Source: Paraburkholderia phytofirmans PsJN
Lineage (GTDB): Bacteria; Pseudomonadota; Gammaproteobacteria; Burkholderiales; Burkholderiaceae
Assembly: GCF_000020125.1 (NCBI RefSeq)
Contig: NC_010676.1
Coordinates: 3,410,001 to 3,474,000 of the forward strand
DNA length: 64,000 bases
Direction: 5' to 3'
Shown here: one piece after another, positions 34,393 through 42,656 of the stretch
Position numbering within the stretch: the first letter of the stretch is position 1
Layout: each line of letters begins with the position of its first letter
Program-made: the position numbers and the translations under genes
Notes under the pieces: model-generated
What the model was told of the DNA's origin: nothing
Database searches by the model: none
Seen by the model: the letters and a program-made list of their open reading frames with translations, nothing else

Positions 34393-36043
34393 CAAAACCA
34401 CCGTTGGCGAACTGATCGCCGCCTTTCTCGAGCAATGCGGCGTTCAAACCGCATTCGGCGTGATCTCGATCCACAACATGCCGATCCTCGACGCGATCCA
34501 CAATCGCGGCAAGATCCGCTACGTCGGCGCGCGCGGCGAAGCCGGCGCGGTGAACATGGCCGACGGCCTCGCGCGTGTGTCCGGCGGCCTCGGCGTTGCG
34601 TTCACCAGCACGGGCACCGCGGCGGGCAACGCAGCGGGCGCGATGGTCGAAGCTTTGACCGCCGGCACCGCTCTGCTGCACGTCACCGGTCAGATCGAAA
34701 CCGAATATCTGGACCAGGACCTCGCGTATATCCACGAAGCACCGGATCAACTGTCGATGCTGTCGTCGATTTCGAAAGCCGCGTTCCGCGTGCGTTCGGT
34801 CGAAACCGCGCTGCCAACTATCCGCGAAGCCGTACGCGTCGCGCAGACCGCGCCGAGCGGCCCGGTGAGCGTGGAGATTCCGATCGACATTCAGGCCGCC
34901 GAAGTGGAATGGCCCGCCGATCTCGCCGCGCCGCATATCACGACGCTCACGCATTGCAAGCAGCGTGTCGCGCAACTCGCCGATTCGCTGGCAACGGCCA
35001 AGCGCCCGCTGTTGTGGCTGGGCGGCGGCACGCGTCACGCGACGAAGGCGGTTGAGCGTCTGGTCGCGCTGGGTTTCGGCGTTGTGACCAGTGTGCAAGG
35101 CCGCGGCGTGCTGCCGGAAGATCATCCGGCGACGCTCGGCGCATTCAACGTGCACACGGCGGTCGAGAGCTTCTACAAGACGTGCGACGCGCTGGTGGTG
35201 GTCGGTTCGCGTCTGCGTGGAAATGAAACGCTGAAGTACAAGCTCGCGTTGCCGCAACCGCTGTATCGCATCGACGCCGACGCGCTCGCCGATAACCGCG
35301 GCTATCGCAACGAGATGTTCATTCACGGCGATGCATCTTCCGTACTCGACGAACTGGCGACGCTGCTTGAGGGCCGCATCAAAGTCGATCCGACGTTCGC
35401 ACAGGATCTGGCCGCCGCGCGCGAAAGCGCCGTCGCCGATGTGGGCAAGGGCCTCGGCCCGTACAAACGTCTCGTCGATGCCCTGCAAGCCGCAGTGGGC
35501 CGCGACTACAACTGGGTGCGCGACGTCACGATTTCGAACAGCACGTGGGGCAACCGCATGCTGAAGATTTTCTCGCCGCGTGCGGGCGTTCATGCGCTCG
35601 GCGGCGGCATCGGCCAGGGCATGCAGATGGGTATCGGCGCGGCGCTTGCGGGCAGCGCGGCGAAGACCGTTTGCCTAGTCGGCGACGGCGGCTTGATGGT
35701 CAACGTCGGCGAACTGGCAACGGCCGTGCAGGAAAACGCCAATGTGATGATCGTGCTGATGAACGACCAGTGCTACGGCGTGATTCGCAACATTCAGGAC
35801 GCGCAATACGGCGGCCGCCGCTGCTACGTCGATCTGCATCAGCCGGATTTCGCGCAGTTTTGCGAGAGCCTGAAACTCACGCACTACCGCATCAAGTCGC
35901 TCGATCAGGCCGACGCGATCATTCGCGAAGGCATGGCGAAGACCGGCCCGGTGCTGGTCGAAGTGGACATGCTGTCGGTCGGCTCGTTCGCTACCGCGTT
36001 TGCCGGCCCGCCGGTCAAGGAACAGGAGCCGGAACATGCGTGA
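34385..36043 (+). CDS. Thiamine-diphosphate-dependent enzyme (2-oxoacid decarboxylase/acetolactate synthase-like)
   Basis: A 552-aa three-domain ThDP enzyme. The conserved Glu is E52 ([14 protein letters not shown]). The cofactor motif runs from GDGG (433-436) to N460 (MNDQCYG). Such enzymes decarboxylate 2-oxoacids or join them carboligatively. The ATG at 34385 is preceded by GGAGG. In a ring-cleavage operon it may decarboxylate an oxo-acid fragment to an aldehyde, which the adjacent aldehyde dehydrogenase could oxidise. No FAD-binding loop is obvious. Confidence 0.92.
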   Translation: MSNKTTVGELIAAFLEQCGVQTAFGVISIHNMPILDAIHNRGKIRYVGARGEAGAVNMADGLARVSGGLGVAFTSTGTAAGNAAGAMVEALTAGTALLHVTGQIETEYLDQDLAYIHEAPDQLSMLSSISKAAFRVRSVETALPTIREAVRVAQTAPSGPVSVEIPIDIQAAEVEWPADLAAPHITTLTHCKQRVAQLADSLATAKRPLLWLGGGTRHATKAVERLVALGFGVVTSVQGRGVLPEDHPATLGAFNVHTAVESFYKTCDALVVVGSRLRGNETLKYKLALPQPLYRIDADALADNRGYRNEMFIHGDASSVLDELATLLEGRIKVDPTFAQDLAAARESAVADVGKGLGPYKRLVDALQAAVGRDYNWVRDVTISNSTWGNRMLKIFSPRAGVHALGGGIGQGMQMGIGAALAGSAAKTVCLVGDGGLMVNVGELATAVQENANVMIVLMNDQCYGVIRNIQDAQYGGRRCYVDLHQPDFAQFCESLKLTHYRIKSLDQADAIIREGMAKTGPVLVEVDMLSVGSFATAFAGPPVKEQEPEHA

Positions 36044-36866
36044 TGCGGGCTACGCGGGGCATCACGCACCCGTCGACGTCGCGATGATCGGCTTCGGCGC
36101 GATCGGCCAGGCAGTGTATCGCTCGGTCGCCGCCGATCCGACCGTGCGCGTGTCGCACGTGATCGTGCCGGAGCGTCACATGGCTTCAGTGCGTGAAGTA
36201 GTGGGCGACTCGGTGGATGTCGTGGCCTCCGTGTCCGCCTTGAGCAGCCAGCCGCATTTCGCGCTGGAATGCGCGGGACATAGCGCGCTGGTCGATCACG
36301 TGGTGCCGTTGTTGAAAGCCGGCACGGACTGCGCGGTCGCGTCGATCGGCGCGCTGTCCGACATGTTGCTGCTGGACGCATTGTCCGCCGCCGCCGATGA
36401 AGGCGACGCCACCTTGACGCTGCTCTCCGGCGCGATTGGCGGCGTGGATGCGCTGGCCGCGGCCAAGCTCGGCGGTCTGGACGAAGTGCTGTACACCGGC
36501 CGCAAGCCGCCCACCGGTTGGCTCGGCACGCCGGCGGAACAGCTCTGCGATCTGCACACGCTGAAGGACGAGAAGGTGATTTTCGAAGGCAGCGCGCGCG
36601 AAGCGGCGCGCCTGTATCCGAAGAACGCCAACGTGGCCGCGACGATCGCGCTGGCCGGCCTCGGTCTGGACCACACCACGGTTCGGCTGATCGCCGATCC
36701 GAACGTGACGCGCAACGTGCACCGCATCGTGGCGCGTGGCGCTTTCGGCGAGATGTCGCTCGAAATGTGCGGCAAGCCGTTGCCGGATAACCCCAAGACG
36801 TCCGCGCTGACCGCGTATAGCGCGATGCGTGCGCTACGCAATCGCGCGGCGCGCTGCGTGATTTAA
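36036..36866 (+). CDS. Aspartate dehydrogenase-like protein (NadX family)
   Basis: A 276-aa NAD(P)-binding protein of the aspartate dehydrogenase family. The Rossmann motif GFGAIG is at 19-24. [18 protein letters not shown] and [15 protein letters not shown] are family segments, and a cysteine segment ECAGHSAL is conserved. The start overlaps the ThDP gene by 8 nt, with AGGAG upstream. Canonical members deaminate L-aspartate or reduce iminoaspartate. In a catabolic operon it may instead handle an amino or imino acid released from the substrate, which would hint at a nitrogen-bearing compound. Confidence 0.9.
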   Translation: MRDAGYAGHHAPVDVAMIGFGAIGQAVYRSVAADPTVRVSHVIVPERHMASVREVVGDSVDVVASVSALSSQPHFALECAGHSALVDHVVPLLKAGTDCAVASIGALSDMLLLDALSAAADEGDATLTLLSGAIGGVDALAAAKLGGLDEVLYTGRKPPTGWLGTPAEQLCDLHTLKDEKVIFEGSAREAARLYPKNANVAATIALAGLGLDHTTVRLIADPNVTRNVHRIVARGAFGEMSLEMCGKPLPDNPKTSALTAYSAMRALRNRAARCVI

Positions 36867-36897
36867 GCCATCAGTTGAATAGCTGAAGCAAACTGGA

Positions 36898-38397
36898 ATG
36901 ACCGACATGACTCACTTCGATACCAGCCTCGTGCCCACCGGCGATATTTTCATCGGCGGCGAATGGCGGCAAGGGCGTGGCAACCCGTACACAAGCCTGT
37001 ATCCGGCGGATCAGTCGGTCAACATGCAAATCTCGACGGCCAATGCCGACGACGCCCGCGACGCCGTGGAAGCCGCGGATCTCGCATGGCGCCGCGCGGA
37101 CTGGTCGGGTTTGAAGCCGCATCAACGGGCGCTGATTCTGTACCGCATCGCCGATCTGATCATGGCGCGTCACGAAGCGCTCGCGCAATTGCAGCGCCGC
37201 GACAACGGCAAGCCGATCGGCGAAACGCGCGTACTGGTGGCGAGCGCCGCGAACACGTTCCGTTATTTCGCAGCGTGCCTCGAAACGCTCGACGAAGAAG
37301 TCACGCCTTCGCGCGGCGATTATCTGACGATGAGCATCTACGAGCCGATCGGCGTGATCGCCGCAATTACGCCGTGGAATTCGCCGATTGCATCCGACGC
37401 GCAAAAGCTTGCTCCGGCACTCGCGGGCGGCAACGCGGTCGTGTTGAAGCCGGCTGAAGTGACGCCTTTGATCTCGCTGGCGTTGGCGCGCATCTGCGAA
37501 GAGGCTGGTGTGCCGAAGGGCGTAGTCAGCGTCGTGCCAGGCAAAGGCTCGGTGATTGGCGACGTGCTGGTGCGTCATCCGCTGGTGAAGAAGGTGTCGT
37601 TCACGGGCGGCACCGAAGTGGGCCGCGGTATCGCGCGCATCGCGGCGGACAAGCTGATGCCGGTCTCACTCGAACTGGGCGGCAAATCCCCGACCATTGT
37701 CTTCGACGACGCCGACATCGATCACGCGGTCAACGGCGTGCTGTACGGCATCTTCAGTTCGTCGGGCGAAGCTTGCATTGCGGGTTCGCGCCTGTTCGTA
37801 CAGCGCTCGATTTACGACGCGTTCATGAAGCGTCTCGCGGAAGGCGCGCGCGAGTTGCGCGTGGGCGATCCGACGCGTGCTGAAACGCAAATGGGTCCGC
37901 TGATTACGGCGGCGCATCGCGAAACCGTCGAGCGTTATGTCGCGCTCGGTCTCGAAGAAGGCGGCCGCCTGCTATGCGGCGGCGAGCGTCCGGTCGGCGA
38001 TGGCCGCGAAGCCGGCACCTACTTCCAGCCTACGATTCTCGAAGGCCTCACGAACAACGCCCGCATCTGCCAGGAAGAAATCTTCGGCCCGGTGCTGGTA
38101 GCCATGCCGTTCGACGACGAAGCCTCGCTGCTGAAAGAAGCGAACGACAGCGTGTTCGGCCTCGCCGCCGGCATCTGGACGCGCGACTACAAGCGCGCGT
38201 ACCGGATTGCCCGTGCACTCGAAGCCGGCACCATCTGGATCAACACCTACAAGCTGTTCTCCATCTCGACGCCGTTCAGCGGCTGGAAAGAGAGTGGCAT
38301 GGGGCGCGAGAAAGGCCGGCTCGGCATCCGCGAATACATGCAACAAAAGAGCCTCTACTGGGGCTTGAACGACGCGCCGCTGGCGTGGGCGAACTAA
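36898..38397 (+). CDS. Aldehyde dehydrogenase (NAD(P)-dependent)
   Basis: A 499-aa aldehyde dehydrogenase. The catalytic set is N161 (TPWNSP), E259 (LELGGKSP) and C293 (SGEACIAGSR). FTGGTEVGRGI is the cofactor loop. Two in-frame starts (36898 and 36907) are possible; the second has a better spaced TGGA. It is the likely acceptor for the aldehyde made by the ThDP enzyme or released after ring cleavage. Family resemblance is to semialdehyde and betaine-type dehydrogenases, so the substrate remains open. Confidence 0.94.
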   Translation: MTDMTHFDTSLVPTGDIFIGGEWRQGRGNPYTSLYPADQSVNMQISTANADDARDAVEAADLAWRRADWSGLKPHQRALILYRIADLIMARHEALAQLQRRDNGKPIGETRVLVASAANTFRYFAACLETLDEEVTPSRGDYLTMSIYEPIGVIAAITPWNSPIASDAQKLAPALAGGNAVVLKPAEVTPLISLALARICEEAGVPKGVVSVVPGKGSVIGDVLVRHPLVKKVSFTGGTEVGRGIARIAADKLMPVSLELGGKSPTIVFDDADIDHAVNGVLYGIFSSSGEACIAGSRLFVQRSIYDAFMKRLAEGARELRVGDPTRAETQMGPLITAAHRETVERYVALGLEEGGRLLCGGERPVGDGREAGTYFQPTILEGLTNNARICQEEIFGPVLVAMPFDDEASLLKEANDSVFGLAAGIWTRDYKRAYRIARALEAGTIWINTYKLFSISTPFSGWKESGMGREKGRLGIREYMQQKSLYWGLNDAPLAWAN

Positions 38398-38423
38398 TAC
38401 GCACGATACGCAAGAGGCACGTT

Positions 38424-39389
38424 ATGACGATTCTCGGCATTGAACAGATTATTTACGGCGTGACGGATCTGGCCACCTGTCGCCGCTTTTTCGCGGACTG
38501 GGGCTTGAAGGAAGTCGCGCACGACGAAACCCAGGCGCGTTTCGAAACGCTGAACGGTTGCACGATTCTCGCTGTGAATGCGAATGATCCCTCGCTGCCG
38601 CCCGCTTTCGAAGAAGGCCCGACGCTGCGCGAAGTGACGTGGGGCGTGGCCACGAAAGCCGAACTCGACGAACTGCGCGGCCGCTTCGCCGGTCAGCCGG
38701 GCCATTTCGAAACCGACGACGCCGTCGGCTGCATCGACCCGAACGGCATGGCGATTCGCGTGGAAGTCACCCGCAAGCGCGCGCTCGACATTCACGGTTC
38801 GCCGTCGAACGTGTGGGGCCAAACGCTGCGCGTCGATCAACCTTCGCCGATTTACGAGCGTGCGGAACCGGTCGAAGTGGGGCATGTGGTGTTCTTCACG
38901 AACAAACTCGCCGAGCAGGAAAAGTTCTATCAGGAACTGCTCGGCTTCGAAATGTCGGACCGTTATCCAGGCCGTGGCGCGTTCATGCGCTGCGCACCGC
39001 ATGGCGGCCATCACGACATTTTCCTGCTGGCCTTGCCCAACGGTAAGCGCGGCCTGAATCACGTCGCGTTCACCGTGCGCGACATCCACGAAGTGTTCGG
39101 CGGCGGCATGCATATCAGCCGCTGTGGTTGGGATACGCAACTCGGGCCGGGGCGTCATCCGGTGTCGTCGGCTTACTTCTGGTACTTCCAGAACCCGGCG
39201 GGCGGCCTGATCGAGTATTACGCCGACGAAGACCAACTCACGCCCGATTGGCAGCCGCGCGATTTCGAGCCGGGTCCGACCGTGTTCGCCGAATGGGCGA
39301 TCGACGGCGGCATCGACGGCAATACGCGGCGCCAGAAAAACGCGAAGGCGCCGGAAGGCAAGTTCATGACGGAGCGGAAAAATGACTGA
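38424..39389 (+). CDS. Type I extradiol ring-cleavage dioxygenase (VOC family)
   Basis: A 321-aa two-domain vicinal-oxygen-chelate protein. The Fe(II) ligands are complete: H154 (VGHVVFF), H213 (LNHVAFTV) and E264 (GLIEYYAD), nearly at the positions of BphC. A catalytic His candidate (H196 or H197, GGHHDIF) and aromatic residues around 251-254 agree. It probably opens a catechol-like ring next to the diol. AGAGG precedes the ATG at 38424. The stop overlaps the reductase start by 8 nt. Confidence 0.93.
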   Translation: MTILGIEQIIYGVTDLATCRRFFADWGLKEVAHDETQARFETLNGCTILAVNANDPSLPPAFEEGPTLREVTWGVATKAELDELRGRFAGQPGHFETDDAVGCIDPNGMAIRVEVTRKRALDIHGSPSNVWGQTLRVDQPSPIYERAEPVEVGHVVFFTNKLAEQEKFYQELLGFEMSDRYPGRGAFMRCAPHGGHHDIFLLALPNGKRGLNHVAFTVRDIHEVFGGGMHISRCGWDTQLGPGRHPVSSAYFWYFQNPAGGLIEYYADEDQLTPDWQPRDFEPGPTVFAEWAIDGGIDGNTRRQKNAKAPEGKFMTERKND

Positions 39390-40647
39390 CGCTGCTGCGG
39401 CAAAGGCGCAAACCGCCCATGCCGGACTCGAAGCACCGCGCACGATCGTCGTGATCGGCGGCGGCCAGGCGGCCGGGTGGGTCGTGAAAACCTTGCGCAA
39501 GGAAGGCTTCGACGGCCGCCTCGTGATGATCGCCGACGAAGTGCATCTGCCCTACGAACGCCCGCCGCTTTCGAAAGCAGTGCTAGCGGGCGAAGCGGAT
39601 ATCGACACCGTGCGGCTTGTGAAGCCCGACGACTTCGAAGCGCTGAACGTCGAAGCATGGCAGCCGGATTGCGCGACTTCGATCGATCGCGAGCAGCGCA
39701 TCGTGCGCACGCAGTCGGGCCGCGAAGTGCAGTACGACCGGCTGGTGATCGCCACCGGCGGCGCGGCGCGCAAGCTGCCGGAGTCGCTCGTGAAGACCTC
39801 GCACATTGCTTACCTGCGTACGCTCGACGAAGCCGTCGCTTTGGGTGAACGGCTGCGCGCCAGCAAACGCGTGCTGGTGGTGGGCGGCGGCTGGATCGGT
39901 CTCGAAGTCGCGGCGACCGCGCGCAAGCTCGGCGTGGATGCAACAGTAGTGGAAGGCGCCCCGCGTTTGTGCGCGCGTTCGCTGCCGCCGATGGTGTCCG
40001 GCTTCCTGCTCGACCTGCATCGCGCGAATGGCGTGGACGTGCGCTTGAACGCCTCGCTCGTATCGCTCGCGGATCATCCGAACGACGCTAAGCGCATTCG
40101 CGCAACCTTCGCGGACGGCTCGACGCTCGACGCCGATTTCGCGGTGGCCGGTATCGGCCTCACGCCGCACACGGCGTTGGCGCAAGCTGCGGGCGTGAAG
40201 GTGGACGACGGCATCGTGGTCGATCATTTCGGCGCCACCGACGACCCGCGCATTTTCGCGTGCGGCGACGTCGCCAATCATCCGAGCGCGTGGCTCAAGC
40301 GCCGCGTGCGGCTCGAGTCGTGGGCCAATGCGCAGAATCAGGCGATTGCCGCCGCGAAAGCATTGCTCGGCACCTTCGAACCGTATGCGGACATTCCGTG
40401 GTTCTGGTCCGATCAGTACGACGTGAATCTGCAGATTCTCGGCGACATTCCAGGCGACGCACAACTGGCCGTGCGCGGCGATTTGCCGGGCAAACGCGCC
40501 ACGTTGTTCCATCTGGAAGACAGCGCGATTCGCGGCGTGATCGCCATCAATACGCCGCGCGAACTGAAACTGTCGCGCAAATGGATGAACCAAGGCCGGA
40601 CCATCGACCTTGCCACCCTGACCGACGCCTCAACGGCACTTGCCTAA
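39382..40647 (+). CDS. FAD/NAD(P)H ferredoxin reductase for the Rieske oxygenase
   Basis: A 421-aa reductase of the BphA4/rubredoxin reductase type. The FAD motif is VIGGGQAAGW (about 24-33), with PYERPPLSK conserved. The second nucleotide motif is VVGGGWIGLE. The FAD-contact segment IFACGDVA is followed by ESWANAQNQA. It carries electrons from NADH to the ferredoxin at 28690. It overlaps the dioxygenase gene by 8 nt, giving tight co-translation. Confidence 0.95.
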   Translation: MTDAAAAKAQTAHAGLEAPRTIVVIGGGQAAGWVVKTLRKEGFDGRLVMIADEVHLPYERPPLSKAVLAGEADIDTVRLVKPDDFEALNVEAWQPDCATSIDREQRIVRTQSGREVQYDRLVIATGGAARKLPESLVKTSHIAYLRTLDEAVALGERLRASKRVLVVGGGWIGLEVAATARKLGVDATVVEGAPRLCARSLPPMVSGFLLDLHRANGVDVRLNASLVSLADHPNDAKRIRATFADGSTLDADFAVAGIGLTPHTALAQAAGVKVDDGIVVDHFGATDDPRIFACGDVANHPSAWLKRRVRLESWANAQNQAIAAAKALLGTFEPYADIPWFWSDQYDVNLQILGDIPGDAQLAVRGDLPGKRATLFHLEDSAIRGVIAINTPRELKLSRKWMNQGRTIDLATLTDASTALA

Positions 40648-40672
40648 CCACATATACGGACGGCACAACGGC

Positions 40673-42076
40673 ATGAGAACCATCGACAACACCATGGGGG
40701 ACCGCAGCAGCGCCGGTGTCTCAGGCCCTGTAACGCGGGGCTCGATCATCGCGCGTCTGGAGCGCTTGCCCAAGAACGCGATGCAGGTGCGCGCGCGTAT
40801 CCTGATCGGTCTCGCGACGTTCTTCGACGGCTTCGACGTGATCGCGATCGCGGCCACGTTGCCGATCCTGATCGCGAAGTGGCATTTGACGCCGTGGGAA
40901 ATCGGCTTCCTGATCGGCTCCGGTTCGGTCGGCCAGTTGATCGGCGCGTTTGTTTTCCCGTGGTACGCGGAACGCAAGGGCCGCGTGAAGGCGATTGCGC
41001 TGAGTTCGGGGATCATCGGCATCACCAGCATTGCGTGCGGTTTTGCGCCTACGTTCGCGGCGTTCGTCGTGTTGCGTGTGATTCAAGGGCTTGGGCTCGG
41101 TGGCGAATTGCCGGTGGCCGCGACTTACATCAACGAGATCAGCCGTGCGCATGGCCGTGGCCGTTTCGTGCTGTTGTATGAAATCGTTTTCCCGGTCGGC
41201 CTGCTTGCGTCGAATGCGTTGGGCGCGTGGATCGTGCCGCGTTTCGGCTGGCAAGCCATGTACTTTATCGGCGGTATGCCGTTGATTCTGTTCTTCGTGC
41301 TGCGCAAACTCGTGCCGGAATCGCCGCGCTGGCTTGCTGAACGTGAACAGATGGCTGACGCGGATGCGGCGGTGCATGTGTTCGAGCGTGCGGTCAAAGG
41401 TCCGCTTCCGCCGGTCACGCACTCGGCTGAATTCGAAGCGATGGCCAATCGTCATCCGAAGCGCCGCATGGGTGACCTGTTTGGCCCCGCGTATCTGAAG
41501 CGCACGCTGGCCGTGGCGATGTTGTGGATCACGTGCGGCTTCATTCAATACGGTCTTTCGACGTGGCTGCCGACGATCTATCGCACGATTTATCACGCGC
41601 CGCTGCAACTCGCGTTGAATCTGGCGGTGGCCGCTTCGGTGCTCGGCGTAGTGGGTTCCCTGACCTGCGCGTTGCTGGTGGATAAGGTGGGGCGTAAGCC
41701 GATTATCAATCTGTCGTTCGTGGCGTGTGCGATTTCGCTGCTGCTGGCGGGCGTGTTCCACGATTCGTCGGTGTATGTGGTGGCGACGTTCTGCGCGTTC
41801 TCGTTGGGCTTCCTGGCGTGCGGGTTCATCACGGCTTATGTGTACACGCCGGAACTGTATCCGACGAGTATCCGCGCGATGGGCTGCGGCGTAGGCGGCG
41901 CGTGGCTGAAGGTGGCGGCGATCTTCGCACCGGCTATCGTGTCGAAGACGATGATCGGCGGAAATTTGCAGGTTGCCTTTTATATTCTCGCGGCTGTCCC
42001 GTTTCTTGCGGCGGTGGCGGTGCACTTTCTTGGGATTGAGACCAAGGGGAAGGTGCTGGAACAGCTTGAGGCTTGA
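40673..42076 (+). CDS. MFS transporter, aromatic-acid/organic-acid symporter type
   Basis: A 467-aa major facilitator protein with 12 predicted helices. Marks include the helix 2-3 loop EAERKGRV-like (YAERKGRVKA), the RVIQGLGLGGELPVAATYINE segment of the aromatic acid:H+ symporter family and LGIETKGK at the C-terminus. FFDGFDVIAIAATLP in helix 1 carries the DGFD motif of this family. The ATG at 40673 is chosen; TTG at 40640 and ATG at 40694 are alternatives. It is the last gene before a terminator and is the probable importer of the operon's substrate. Confidence 0.93.
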   Translation: MRTIDNTMGDRSSAGVSGPVTRGSIIARLERLPKNAMQVRARILIGLATFFDGFDVIAIAATLPILIAKWHLTPWEIGFLIGSGSVGQLIGAFVFPWYAERKGRVKAIALSSGIIGITSIACGFAPTFAAFVVLRVIQGLGLGGELPVAATYINEISRAHGRGRFVLLYEIVFPVGLLASNALGAWIVPRFGWQAMYFIGGMPLILFFVLRKLVPESPRWLAEREQMADADAAVHVFERAVKGPLPPVTHSAEFEAMANRHPKRRMGDLFGPAYLKRTLAVAMLWITCGFIQYGLSTWLPTIYRTIYHAPLQLALNLAVAASVLGVVGSLTCALLVDKVGRKPIINLSFVACAISLLLAGVFHDSSVYVVATFCAFSLGFLACGFITAYVYTPELYPTSIRAMGCGVGGAWLKVAAIFAPAIVSKTMIGGNLQVAFYILAAVPFLAAVAVHFLGIETKGKVLEQLEA

Positions 42077-42142
42077 GAATTTCGTGCGGTTCGAGTTTGG
42101 TGGGCGGTTGATGTTGTAGTGCCGCAATTAGCTGGGAGACGA

Positions 42143-42175
42143 GGGGCGCACTGGGTGGTGTGCCCCTTTGTTTTT
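42143..42175 (+). terminator. Rho-independent terminator ending the catabolic operon
   Basis: A 9-bp stem GGGGCGCAC/GTGTGCCCC (one G-T pair) with a 6-nt loop is followed by TTTGTTTTT. Confidence 0.9.
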
Positions 42176-42292
42176 GGGGGTGTAGGGACGTTCCTACTTC
42201 AAATGAAGATCGGTCTTCTATAAATCGGGTTTGGCTTTCGATATCGTCTAGGTAGTTAGCAAAAATACAGGCAGTTGGAATTGGGGATATCG

Positions 42293-42622
42293 ATGGTCAG
42301 TTTATTTCGAAGCCAACGCGGCTTACTAAGCGTATGGCGCGTCGCCAGCGGTGGAGCGGTGGCCTGTCTATTGGCTGTCGCCATATCGGCTCACGCTGAC
42401 GAGATTACTTACGGATACGACGCATTGGGCAGACTCACGTCTGTTTCGGTTGGAGGCGCGACTGCGTATTACGACTACGACGCAGCCGGCAATATCACCG
42501 CGATTCGAAGGCCGCTAAGCGTTTCTTCCGAGCCTTCGGTTCGCGATCAGGCTCCTTCGCTTCCGTTCAACGCTCAAGCATCTGTGTCCGCGCTCGCATC
42601 AGCGCCAACCAGCTCGCGATAG
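42293..42622 (+). CDS. Small exported protein with YD repeats
   Basis: A 109-aa protein with a signal peptide (about 1-34, ISAHA-DE). The mature start holds two YD-type repeats (YGYDALGRLTSVSVGG and YYDYDAAGNITAIRR) of the kind that build Rhs shells. A Ser/Ala/Pro-rich tail without domains follows. It ends 35 bp before the large Rhs gene. The ATG at 42293 is used since GGGGA lies 6 nt upstream. It may be a duplicated N-terminal remnant or a helper of the Rhs protein. Confidence 0.75.
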   Translation: MVSLFRSQRGLLSVWRVASGGAVACLLAVAISAHADEITYGYDALGRLTSVSVGGATAYYDYDAAGNITAIRRPLSVSSEPSVRDQAPSLPFNAQASVSALASAPTSSR

Positions 42623-42656
42623 TCGATCCCGTCCCCTTCTTTCATCTGGGAACTCC

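Noticed and set aside
34322..35593. Minus-strand frame opposite the ThDP enzyme
   Set aside because: Antisense of a gene with intact E52 and the GDG...N cofactor motif.
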